From: Vibrio albus
GTDB lineage: Bacteria > Pseudomonadota > Gammaproteobacteria > Enterobacterales > Vibrionaceae
Assembly: GCF_003144035.1 (NCBI RefSeq)
Contig: NZ_QFWT01000014.1
Location: 1 to 64,000, forward strand
DNA length: 64,000 nt
Reading direction: 5' to 3'
Numbering within the stretch: the stretch's first letter is position 1; every line of letters starts with the position of its first letter. The notes below the pieces were generated by a model. It saw nothing but the letters and a program-made list of their open reading frames with translations, was not told where the DNA came from and ran no database searches. Positions 16,030 to 24,103 of the stretch are shown here, one piece after another. Both the position numbers and the translations under genes were made by a program.

Positions 16030-16466
16030 GCAATACTTTAAAAGAGATGGCGTCAGCCTTTCAGCTTGCAAGTCTCCACCAGCTCACTGAGCTCATCCTG
16101 AGCTGTTACCAGATTCCAGAAGACAGCAAACGCGTGGTCCTTAACTTTAAGGTCTCGAGCTTCTATACCGAACGCTGCGGCATCCAGCCAGTAGAGATAC
16201 AGCTTGAACGAGCCACACCAGATTCACCGTGGGAGCTTCGCTTCATTGCTACCTTTGATTACCCAGATGAGAAAGCAGAAAGCGTAGATGTCGCGCTGTA
16301 CTTCAACTTTAAGTACCGCTGGTTCTACCAACCGGATATCGAGCGATGTGAGTTATTCCGTCCGGAAGTCATTGCACTGTTCATCGCTTGGCTTAAGGCC
16401 TTTATCGGTCACCTACAAGACAACCAGTTCGACACGCAGACTGTGAAGGTCGTCAGTCGCTTCTGA
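16026..16466 (+). CDS. DUF2787-like protein 1
   Basis: 146 residues. The segment VVLNFKVSSFYTERCGIQPVEIQLE at about 37-61 corresponds to the better conserved VxLNFRDxSYSAExGGxHPVEI block of DUF2787, so I place it in that family as a divergent member. Translationally coupled to radC. DUF2787 genes are usual companions of RadC in Vibrio and Shewanella islands; no function is known. Confidence 0.75.
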   Translation: MSNTLKEMASAFQLASLHQLTELILSCYQIPEDSKRVVLNFKVSSFYTERCGIQPVEIQLERATPDSPWELRFIATFDYPDEKAESVDVALYFNFKYRWFYQPDIERCELFRPEVIALFIAWLKAFIGHLQDNQFDTQTVKVVSRF

Positions 16467-16538
16467 GTAACCCGAATCAAACGATTTTCATACCTACATT
16501 ATCAACCTGACTAAACACCTATTAACAAGGAGACGGTT

Positions 16539-16979
16539 ATGTCTACCGCTACACACGCGAAAGCGTTATTCAACAAATGCCCTTTGTCTATCTCACCTCG
16601 ACTACAAACCGTATTGATAGACCACATCAACACCAAGGCTAACGACTCCGTCACAGCAATCACGTTGAACTTTCGTGATACCAGTTACAGTGCAGAGGCT
16701 GGTGGCTTTCATCCGGTCGAAATTGCCATGCAGAAAGACAGCGAACAGCGTTGGTCGATTCTCTACATCACTGACTTCGCCTATATGGGTAGCTATTACC
16801 CAGAACTTGAACGTAATGTCGATTTCGACATCGGTAACAACATGGCCTTTTTCAATGGCGTAGGCTGGCAAGCTATCGATGCCTATGGAGTGAATGATTT
16901 CTATCAGATATGGGAAAGTAACTTTCTGTCTTATCTAGAGATGGATGCATTTGATGAGATAAAGCTATCCAGTCATTGA
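16539..16979 (+). CDS. DUF2787 protein 2
   Basis: 146 residues with the full family block (ITLNFRDTSYSAEAGG, then FHPVEIAMQ) at about 42-68 and the acidic, aromatic C-terminal half of the family. AAGGAG lies 8 bases before the ATG. Same length and layout as the preceding gene, so the pair is probably a diverged tandem duplication. Likely cotranscribed with radC. Confidence 0.85.
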   Translation: MSTATHAKALFNKCPLSISPRLQTVLIDHINTKANDSVTAITLNFRDTSYSAEAGGFHPVEIAMQKDSEQRWSILYITDFAYMGSYYPELERNVDFDIGNNMAFFNGVGWQAIDAYGVNDFYQIWESNFLSYLEMDAFDEIKLSSH

Positions 16980-17380
16980 ATAGGTCTATTGAGTAGTAGC
17001 AGGTGTGATAAGGCATCTGTTACTCATCTCTGTGAGTTGGGATTAGAGAGAATCACTCTCTCACTCTGAGTAGAGTTAACACAGTCCTACTAATGGGTTC
17101 TAAACAAAAAGAAGAACCAAGAAAAAAGGATGTCGCACTCCGTGCTCCACTGCTTTATAGAGGCCCCAGCGTTTTGATTCCCCACCTGACCCCAGTAAAC
17201 GTCTGTCTACTAGGGCCAAGAGCGATGAATACTCATTGCTCTCATAGATATAGGTAAGTTTGAGTAAAAAAAACTAATAAAAGACCCATTGCTCAACAAA
17301 GCTCACAGTGTGTAGAGGGGTATGTTAATTATCATCCCTCGCTATTTGGCTAAGTGAATAATTAAAAAGGAAATATCAGA
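16980..17380. other. Gap before the lipoprotein gene
   Basis: 401 bases with no convincing gene. A weak dyad (GAGGGG ... CCCTC, about 17316-17341) lies shortly before the lipoprotein start. The promoter of the lipoprotein gene must be here or in the A/T-rich stretch at about 17258-17290. Confidence 0.5.
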
Positions 17381-18823
17381 ATGATTAATATGAATAAACT
17401 ACTGATCACAACATCTATCTCGATCGCACTCACTGCATGTGGCGGAGGCGGCTCATCTGACAGCTCTCCTGCCTCGGCAACCCTCAAAGGTACGGCTATT
17501 GACGGCTATCTAACTGGAGCCACCGTTTTTCTGGATGTCAATTTCAACGGCAAACTAAATAATGGTGAGCCAAGTGTCATCACTGGTGAAGATGGCTCAT
17601 GGGAATTACTAACAACGGGAACATACGCTGAATGCTCGGAATATGTTCCACTGGTCGTTGACGTGCCTGTAGGTGCTATTGATTCCGATTATGGTGAAGT
17701 AACAGATGCATATCAGATGACCTACCCACCAGCCTTTGCTATCGCTTCAGATCAAGAAATCAAGAACACCACTCCCTTGACTACCGTTGTTTGGGGCACG
17801 ATTCAAAAAGAACTTCATACTGAAGGCGAAAAGCTAACCTGTGACAACATAAAAGCCAGTTATGACGTTCGTGAGCGGATCAAAGATCGTTTAAGTGAGC
17901 AGGAGTTTCGCGTAGCTCAACGCTACAACGTGACTGTTGATGAGCTATACGGTGACTATGTTAAATCAGGAGACACAAACCTTCATGCCATCGCAGCGGC
18001 GTTAGTTCCGTCGATGAAAGCGTCTTATGCCGATACAGTAGCAATTGAAGCAGGCAACCCAACTGCTATAGCTGCATGGGTCGAGTACTTTAATGGCGAT
18101 TGGGACGAGCGTGGTCAATTCGCTGAAGGTTGGTACAAAGAAACCTACATCAACAACGGCGAAACTCAAGGCTGGTCTTCTGTAACTGAATCGGTAAGCG
18201 ACAACCTAAAAACAGTTAACGAAGTCGTTGGGTTTTACAAAGGTACTAAACAAACTGTGAACGGTCTTACTTACGAGTGGATCAACACGTACACCAACAA
18301 CCTTGAACTTACTACCTGTCGAGCAAGTGAGTGGATTGAACAAGATGCGGATACTAGCTTCGGTGTGAAGAACGTATTCGAACTATCTCTGTCTACTGCA
18401 AGCGCATGTGAAGCAGTCAATTGGGCTGACCACGTTGACATAGTTAAACAGCAGCTTACCACACGTGTTCAAAATGGTAATGACCAAACGACTTCACAGC
18501 ACTTCTTCGACAATGTAAACGATACTGGTCTTGGTAACTTGGTTCTGATTAACCCTACCAACGTTGCAGCTTCTGAACTGAATGCAGTTAACTTCATCAG
18601 CACAGACTTCTACAATGAAGATTCTTACGGCGCTCAATACTGGGGTCGCATCCAATCTGTACTAGACCCAGAAGCTGGTATTGCACAGCGCACTACTATG
18701 CACTCTGAAACTGGTACTTGGTCTCGCACTATCACGTACACGAACGGTACTTACTCTGAACAGTGTTCTTACGATGCAGGGGCGAGTTGGACAGCGAAAA
18801 CTGGCGACTCTTGCGAGCCTTAA
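17381..18823 (+). CDS. Putative surface lipoprotein with N-terminal Gly-rich linker
   Basis: 480 residues (or 477 from the second Met). A lipoprotein signal peptide ends at LTAC followed by GGGGSSDSS, a flexible linker with no Asp at +2, so the outer membrane is the likely location. Residues about 36-80 (AIDGYLTGATVFLDVN, then GKLNNGEPSVITGEDGSW) form the carboxypeptidase-regulatory-like beta domain seen in many Vibrio and Shewanella surface lipoproteins. The remainder is unrecognised and has six Cys that may pair. A strong terminator follows at 18841. Likely island cargo displayed at the surface. Confidence 0.8.
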   Translation: MINMNKLLITTSISIALTACGGGGSSDSSPASATLKGTAIDGYLTGATVFLDVNFNGKLNNGEPSVITGEDGSWELLTTGTYAECSEYVPLVVDVPVGAIDSDYGEVTDAYQMTYPPAFAIASDQEIKNTTPLTTVVWGTIQKELHTEGEKLTCDNIKASYDVRERIKDRLSEQEFRVAQRYNVTVDELYGDYVKSGDTNLHAIAAALVPSMKASYADTVAIEAGNPTAIAAWVEYFNGDWDERGQFAEGWYKETYINNGETQGWSSVTESVSDNLKTVNEVVGFYKGTKQTVNGLTYEWINTYTNNLELTTCRASEWIEQDADTSFGVKNVFELSLSTASACEAVNWADHVDIVKQQLTTRVQNGNDQTTSQHFFDNVNDTGLGNLVLINPTNVAASELNAVNFISTDFYNEDSYGAQYWGRIQSVLDPEAGIAQRTTMHSETGTWSRTITYTNGTYSEQCSYDAGASWTAKTGDSCEP

Positions 18824-18840
18824 GCTCGGCATAAACGATA

Positions 18841-18868
18841 GGGGGCATGTAAGCCCCCTGATTTTTTT
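18841..18868 (+). terminator. Rho-independent terminator of the lipoprotein gene
   Basis: Stem GGGGGC (18841-18846) / GCCCCC (18853-18858), six-base loop, then TGATTTTTTT. A textbook intrinsic terminator 18 bases after the stop. Confidence 0.92.
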
Positions 18869-18989
18869 GCCACAATCAGACGTCTTTTTCTCATACTTCC
18901 AACCTCTTCTAGTTCTAGTCGAAACAAACATCCCGGAAATCACATATTATGTTTCAAAAGGCGCTATTTGAGCCCGTTTCTCTACTTGG

Positions 18990-19661
18990 TCAGTGCATGC
19001 TAGAGCCAAAGCTGCGAAAGCCATTACCAGACTGTTTGGTATCAACCTTAGCTAAGTAGCTCATCCAATAGAATACCGATTCATAACCGTTAGCTTCCCT
19101 ACCGACATACTTGCAGTAACGTCTAGTCGACGTAATGTCTTGGATATTCAACATGACAGGTCTACCCGGAAATTCAACCAGCCCCTTGTTATCTTCAATA
19201 CTCATTCCTAGTGCCTTAGCCCATGCATCAGCCACCATGTATCGCAGATGGTGCTTGTTCTCGTAGGAGTAGTCCCCCAATCGATGGTAAGTCTGTCCAT
19301 TCAGTAAGAAGAACACATGGTAGTGCTGGTGGTTTGAACTATCCTGCTCTCTGCACCATGCATATCTCACTGATGTAGCATGAACTCGATATCCTTTATT
19401 TTTCCTGCGTACTATGCTGCGCTGTAGTCTGCGTTTGAACCCTTCGATAAACCGGGTAATCATCCTCTCCAAGTTCAAATCATTGTCTGTATCATTTGGT
19501 AATCTGAGTAACACTGTGAAGATAAAACTTCTAGGGTGCTCAGATAATGCATTGTTCAATACCTTATGCGTTTGCTCAAGGTATCGTGTTATCAAGGAGT
19601 AATTAGTATTGACGGGTAATCCATTAAACAATGAACCCTGATGGATGAGGTGATTAGACAT
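18990..19661 (-). CDS. YagK/YfjJ-family (inovirus Gp2-like) Rep-type protein
   Basis: 223 residues of the YagK/YfjJ C-terminal family found in CP4-type islands and inovirus-like elements. The HQHYHVFFLLNG segment at about 131-142 supplies the HUH metal-binding pair of rolling-circle Rep/relaxase enzymes. RRYCKYVGREANG at about 180 would carry the catalytic Tyr, though which Tyr is used cannot be told. It may replicate or nick the excised island. Its Shine-Dalgarno (CAGGAG) lies in the arm of a perfect 9-bp hairpin (19669-19694). G/C inverted repeats upstream (19786-19855) are candidate origin sequence. Confidence 0.82.
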   Translation of the reverse strand: MSNHLIHQGSLFNGLPVNTNYSLITRYLEQTHKVLNNALSEHPRSFIFTVLLRLPNDTDNDLNLERMITRFIEGFKRRLQRSIVRRKNKGYRVHATSVRYAWCREQDSSNHQHYHVFFLLNGQTYHRLGDYSYENKHHLRYMVADAWAKALGMSIEDNKGLVEFPGRPVMLNIQDITSTRRYCKYVGREANGYESVFYWMSYLAKVDTKQSGNGFRSFGSSMH

Positions 19662-19668
19662 GAGTAGC

Positions 19669-19694
19669 TCCTGTAGAAGGTTAGGTCTACAGGA
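19669..19694 (-). promoter_or_regulatory. Hairpin covering the rep ribosome binding site
   Basis: Perfect arms TCCTGTAGA (19669-19677) and TCTACAGGA (19686-19694) with an 8-base loop. On the minus-strand transcript the proximal arm contains the AGGA of the Shine-Dalgarno of the YagK/YfjJ gene. It could limit translation of a Rep protein, or be an operator or nick-site hairpin. Confidence 0.6.
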
Positions 19695-19785
19695 AGAAAC
19701 TGTATCGGTATTTTTTTCTGATCAGGTGATGTGGTAAATAGATGATTGAAGAGAATATATATTACCTTTTCCTACACTGCCCCCT

Positions 19786-19855
19786 CCGGCGTTTCGCAGG
19801 GTTTGAAGCCACTGCATCCGACGATTTGTCGGTCGTTCAAACGGCAAAAAACGAC
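19786..19855. other. Candidate replication-origin-like region next to the Rep-like gene
   Basis: A locally G/C-rich segment in A/T-rich DNA with clustered short inverted repeats: CCGAC/GTCGG around GATTT (19818-19832) and CGTT/AACG (19834-19843), preceded by a C-run. HUH Rep proteins usually act on hairpins near their gene. No nick consensus is recognised, so this is a suggestion. Confidence 0.35.
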
Positions 19856-19859
19856 GAAC

Positions 19860-21110
19860 TTATTTTAAGCCGTCTGTAGAAAGAGGTTTGAATGCTTCTA
19901 TGGTAAAACCTTCCTCATACGACAAGATCCTAAACGAAGTGTTTCTATGTTCTTCCAACTGAAAATAATCTGTGTACTCAGAGGCGACACTTTGAACAAT
20001 GCTTAAAATGATCTCCACCAGCAACTTGAATGAACTTTCATCAGCAAAAGCGTTTTTCTCATTTTCGTCCATGCGCCATTTAGCCGGGATACACTCTTCA
20101 GCGATCTTGTTCTTAAGCTTATCCAGCTCAGTCTCTTGATTTTTTTGATCTGAGAGCGATGCAATAGTGAGATAATTTGCAATGTATCGCTCCAACTTGA
20201 TTTGTAGATAGTCAGGAACCCGAGTCACATCTTGATCTGAAAAAAAACGGCATACTTTGATAAAAGATTCCGGACTATAGGAGGGCCACCAATCTTTCAG
20301 GTACTTCTCCTCTCTTTCGATCAACTCTTTATCTCTTTGTGATTTAGGTACATCTAACGCGCGCGCCAAGCGATAAAGTCGTTTGGCAAAATACCTATCA
20401 CCGTTGTGAGCTAACACCCCCTGATCCACCTTTCTAAATGATAAAGCCTCTAACGATAGTCCCAACGCTTTCGCTATGGTTTCGGTGTTGAGAAAGTAGA
20501 TTCCCGGAACCTTTCCAAAGAGGTATTTACCTGTCACACCGCCGATATAACTTTGCAGGACTTGTCCTTCAACAAGAGTAGTCAGTTGGGATCGCATCCT
20601 TAAGGGAGAGAAGCCTAGAATCTTAGCTATCCGTGAAGCAGGTATAGAATCAATCACACCGAGATCATTCGCAAACAAAGCCAAGAGACAAATCAGATAA
20701 CGGTTAGAAACTGTGTATTTGGTTTTTGAGTCACCACAATTAGAGCCTCCTACAACCTTGATAATAGCTTTTCCCCAAAACTTAGTTGGTCTGATCGCAT
20801 CTATCCATTTTGGAGCTTCAGCAAACTTCTTCTTCAAATCGGCTGTAAAGACATACTTACCGATTGGCCTTCCCTTCTTGAGCGAATAATTTGATCGCTC
20901 GGCATAGCCGGATTGCACCAGATACTTAAGTGTTTTGTTAACAGTATTGAGCGTCACACCGTACCGTTCACTCAGCTCTTTGGCAGGAACAGTGAACTCT
21001 CCCACACTATAAAAGTCGAGCAACAACCCTGCGATAAAAAAGCGCATTTCTGGAGATACATAATCAAACTTTACAAGTATAAACCTTGTGACGTCATGTG
21101 TATAACTCAA
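19860..21110 (-). CDS. Winged-helix protein, possible replication initiator or regulator
   Basis: 416 residues, not recognised. An N-terminal winged helix at about 35-80 (PAKELSERYGVTLNTVNKTL, then LVQSGYAERS) is followed by a second helical, HTH-like region at about 160-200 (IPASRIAKILGFSPLRMRSQL). Two winged-helix-like regions in tandem recall theta-type Rep initiators, and the YagK/YfjJ gene is the next gene downstream. A transcription regulator is the alternative. The open frame begins at a TTG (21110) without a ribosome binding site; a Met at residue 22 is another candidate. A nine-codon frame (ATG AGA ATT TAT...) with a better site overlaps the TTG. Confidence 0.6.
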   Translation of the reverse strand: MSYTHDVTRFILVKFDYVSPEMRFFIAGLLLDFYSVGEFTVPAKELSERYGVTLNTVNKTLKYLVQSGYAERSNYSLKKGRPIGKYVFTADLKKKFAEAPKWIDAIRPTKFWGKAIIKVVGGSNCGDSKTKYTVSNRYLICLLALFANDLGVIDSIPASRIAKILGFSPLRMRSQLTTLVEGQVLQSYIGGVTGKYLFGKVPGIYFLNTETIAKALGLSLEALSFRKVDQGVLAHNGDRYFAKRLYRLARALDVPKSQRDKELIEREEKYLKDWWPSYSPESFIKVCRFFSDQDVTRVPDYLQIKLERYIANYLTIASLSDQKNQETELDKLKNKIAEECIPAKWRMDENEKNAFADESSFKLLVEIILSIVQSVASEYTDYFQLEEHRNTSFRILSYEEGFTIEAFKPLSTDGLK

Positions 21111-21266
21111 AATAAATTCTCATTAGACTACCTGTTATTAGTTAAGTATACGCATGTAACATATGCATTTAAATAGCACTGCTATATATCAACCTATAGA
21201 TTCATATTTCTTCACCAATTAATACTAGGAGTGTATACTTTTGAAGTGTGATATCAGGAGGTATGT

Positions 21267-22226
21267 ATGCTAACAGTAGAGGGACTACCCAATAGCTTTA
21301 GGTGGGAGGATGACGGAATAAATTGGGTGACAAACTACCTAAAAACGAAGGCATCTACATTCTCGACCAATGAAAAGATCTCAGATCTTCTTCAGCAGTA
21401 TTACAACTCGCAGATCGGTCTGGAAGACACCAGAGAGCAATTTGAATGTCTAATTGCAGACATTCTAAATACTGGTGACGCTGGCAAACTTTTTGTTGGG
21501 AAGCTAAGCGCCACTTGGCGAGCTAGGCATGCTCGTCAGGGAAAAAAACACTACAACCTTTCTCTTGATTCTGATACCTACAAAAACCTAAAGTCACTTG
21601 CTAAAAACAACTCCACTCCCAACGCATCTATAAAGCAGACACTCACTAAGTTAATCAATGACGAATATCAAACCAAGATTGCTACGAATAGAAAAAAGAA
21701 ACTTGAAGTTCGAGCGGCAGCAGATCACGAGGCCAAGCTTGCAGCCAAGGGAACGCAACGAAAGATTGATTATTTGACTCAACGTATTGAGTCTTTAGAA
21801 GAGCAACTAAACCAACAACCTCAAAAAAGCCTTATTGGAGATGAGTCCTCTACTTCACTTGAAGAGCTAGAAAAACGTTTAGAGCAAATGGAATTGCAGA
21901 ACCGAGAGCTTTTAAAAGAGATAAGCGAATACGCCAAAGAAAACTCTAAACTAAAAATTCAACTTTGCCTGCCTAGCGCAGTAAGTGAAACGCCAGAACA
22001 AAATCATGAAGCTGCACAACTCCAAGCAGATCTTGAAAACAACACCAGTGGTGCTAACTATCATCAAAGCCCGAAAGAAGAGTTATCGCAGAGTTATTCA
22101 GACCTAACTCAAAATACTAGTCATGAGCATGATAAAAACAGCACTGATGAAGCCCTCCTTGACTCTGAACAGCAAGGCCCAATGCTTCGAAGTGCTTGGG
22201 GAGCATTAAAAGATAACAGTGACTGA
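21267..22226 (+). CDS. MatP-like DNA-binding protein with long coiled coil
   Basis: 319 residues. Residues about 76-140 (KLSATWRARHARQGKKHYNL, then a ribbon and two helices, ending KLINDEYQTKIA) align well by eye with the MatP core (RxRRKRH...KKSIDL...LAxxxG..LSETIxxLIEDAEHKEKYA). The N-terminal 70 residues look like the MatP helical bundle. A charged coiled coil at about 155-235 and an acidic, disordered tail have no counterpart in MatP, which is about 150 residues. MatP binds matS and organises the chromosome terminus. A mobile relative could organise or segregate the excised island, as KfrA-like proteins do for plasmids; that is inference. CAGGAGGT precedes the ATG. Divergent from the winged-helix gene. 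Confidence 0.68.
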   Translation: MLTVEGLPNSFRWEDDGINWVTNYLKTKASTFSTNEKISDLLQQYYNSQIGLEDTREQFECLIADILNTGDAGKLFVGKLSATWRARHARQGKKHYNLSLDSDTYKNLKSLAKNNSTPNASIKQTLTKLINDEYQTKIATNRKKKLEVRAAADHEAKLAAKGTQRKIDYLTQRIESLEEQLNQQPQKSLIGDESSTSLEELEKRLEQMELQNRELLKEISEYAKENSKLKIQLCLPSAVSETPEQNHEAAQLQADLENNTSGANYHQSPKEELSQSYSDLTQNTSHEHDKNSTDEALLDSEQQGPMLRSAWGALKDNSD

Positions 22227-22612
22227 TATACTCTCTCACACTTAATTAATTGTAGTGAGTGGTACTCGATCTGACATTTTTGGTGATAAACCTCGACCGA
22301 AGCTAACAACCGCCTCCGCACTTCAGCATTAAAGTTACTATTCGGTTTGTCGGACGAAATCTACCTATAGGCAAGTTCCCACGTTCCGAATGGCAGTGCG
22401 GAGCCACTTCTCAAAGTGCCACTGATGAACGTTATTGGACAGAAACGTGCATTGCGCAACGGAGTAGAGATACCTCGACCTGCATAAGAATACTTCTATT
22501 TCTAGCTAAATATGCTGTTGTAGCTATTAGATATCGAATCTACTACAACCAGTAGGCTAATAATAACCTTAACGCTACGCCACTACCTGTATTGGTAATT
22601 CACAGCAACATT
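22227..22612. other. Gap between convergent MatP-like and GGDEF genes
   Basis: 386 bases, no gene or strong hairpin seen. It separates the replication-type half of the island from the signalling operon. Confidence 0.5.
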
Positions 22613-24064
22613 TTATAGCTTCCACTCAACTCGGTTTTTATTAAGTGCTTTTGCCTGATACAAAGCATCGTCGGCTCTTTGCATTACATCATCGACACCA
22701 TCATCAAGTGCTGTCAACTCAGATATTCCGATACTTACCGTGTATTGAAGAGTCACACCATCATAGGCTACCGTAGCAGACTCGACAGTAGACCTGATAC
22801 GCTCTGCAACATGTTTTCCTTTTTCTATAGCGGTATTACGTAATACCACAGCAAATTCTTCTCCTCCTAAACGGCAAAAAATATCACTTTCTCGTAGAAG
22901 GTTTCGACAAGCTTCTGAAAAATTCTTCAGTACCTCATCACCATGTTGATGACCGAATTGATCATTAATCTGCTTAAAGTTATCCAGATCTAAAATCATG
23001 ACTGTAAGCGGATTATCATATCTCCTGCAAGCATTGAACTCTTTGGATATTCGTTCTCCAAAACCACGTCGGTTCAATGCACCTGTGAGGGGGTCTGTTA
23101 TAGCAAGTTTGCGGTTTAATTCTTCCAGCTCTTTATACTCTGTAATATCCTGAATAAAACCAGTAATTTTTTCGGACTCACCATTACTGTTATAAAGAAC
23201 TTTTCCGCGGCAATCTATCCATCGACGTTTACCATCTGAAGGTCGTGTTATTGGATAACAAACATGATGTTCACTCCCTGAATTCAAGCTTGCTTGCAGA
23301 GAGTTATAAAATGAAATGTGATGGTCTTCTTCCATGATCCCGCACAGCGTTTCTGGACCAGCACTAAGCTCTTTTGACAAACCAAATATCTGGAAAATTT
23401 GCTCAGACCAGTAGACGTCACCGCCATAACATGGGAATTCCCAGTAGCCTATTTTTGCATAAGTTAATGCATCTTGCAGACGAGCTTCACTCTCCTCTAA
23501 TTGAGAGCGTACACACACTAAATGTTGCGCGGTTTCCGACAAAGAATTGTATGCAGACAGGGTTGCTTCCAGTAATATCTGACCTTCGCCATTAATTATA
23601 TTTATGGCAGCACACTCTGCGTCATTAAAACTAGCCCCTGATTTTATTTCCTGCACCATCGTTGCTAAATATAGGTCACCTTTCAACATGTGTGTAACCA
23701 GCCAGCGGCACAAAATGCCCAAAGATTGCTCTATCCGATTTTCTTTGGAAATATCAGGAAATTCGTTTTTTAACTGTATAATTCCGCTGAGAAGGTCTTC
23801 ATGCTCTTTTTCATGCTGGAGAATAAAATCCTCCTGAGGTAAACAAGCATTCCAGATTTTTTCTTCACTTTTGAAATGATAGGAAGTAAAAGCGATAAGC
23901 TCATCAAATGCGCTATTGACCTTAGACATGTCAAGCTGCAAAACGATGTGGTTTGCAAGCACGTTCAGCAGATAAACAAGTTGTTTATGCTCCTTGTCTA
24001 CTTCCGCTATCCCCATGGAATAGCGTTCACTCCATGTGAAAAATCTTATCGTGCTTTCTGTCAT
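22613..24064 (-). CDS. Bacteriohemerythrin-PAS-GGDEF diguanylate cyclase
   Basis: 483 residues. The N-terminal hemerythrin domain (about 8-140) keeps all expected di-iron ligands: H26 (DKEHKQL), H63 and E67 (YHFKSEE), H84 and H88 (HEKEHEDL), H125 and D130 (THMLKGD), so it should bind O2 or sense redox or iron. A PAS domain follows at about 195-310. The GGDEF domain at about 320-483 has an intact RLGGEEF active site. It would make c-di-GMP in response to oxygen. No transmembrane segment, so cytoplasmic. It starts 39 bases after the stop of the chemoreceptor gene and is probably cotranscribed with it. Confidence 0.93.
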   Translation of the reverse strand: MTESTIRFFTWSERYSMGIAEVDKEHKQLVYLLNVLANHIVLQLDMSKVNSAFDELIAFTSYHFKSEEKIWNACLPQEDFILQHEKEHEDLLSGIIQLKNEFPDISKENRIEQSLGILCRWLVTHMLKGDLYLATMVQEIKSGASFNDAECAAINIINGEGQILLEATLSAYNSLSETAQHLVCVRSQLEESEARLQDALTYAKIGYWEFPCYGGDVYWSEQIFQIFGLSKELSAGPETLCGIMEEDHHISFYNSLQASLNSGSEHHVCYPITRPSDGKRRWIDCRGKVLYNSNGESEKITGFIQDITEYKELEELNRKLAITDPLTGALNRRGFGERISKEFNACRRYDNPLTVMILDLDNFKQINDQFGHQHGDEVLKNFSEACRNLLRESDIFCRLGGEEFAVVLRNTAIEKGKHVAERIRSTVESATVAYDGVTLQYTVSIGISELTALDDGVDDVMQRADDALYQAKALNKNRVEWKL

Positions 24065-24103
24065 TTATTGCCACCAAATCTTAATTGCACACCATATTAC
24101 CCA

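Noticed and set aside
18990..19661. Conjugative relaxase
   Set aside because: The HUH-like motif fits YagK/YfjJ Rep-type proteins, and no type IV secretion or coupling-protein gene is in the island.
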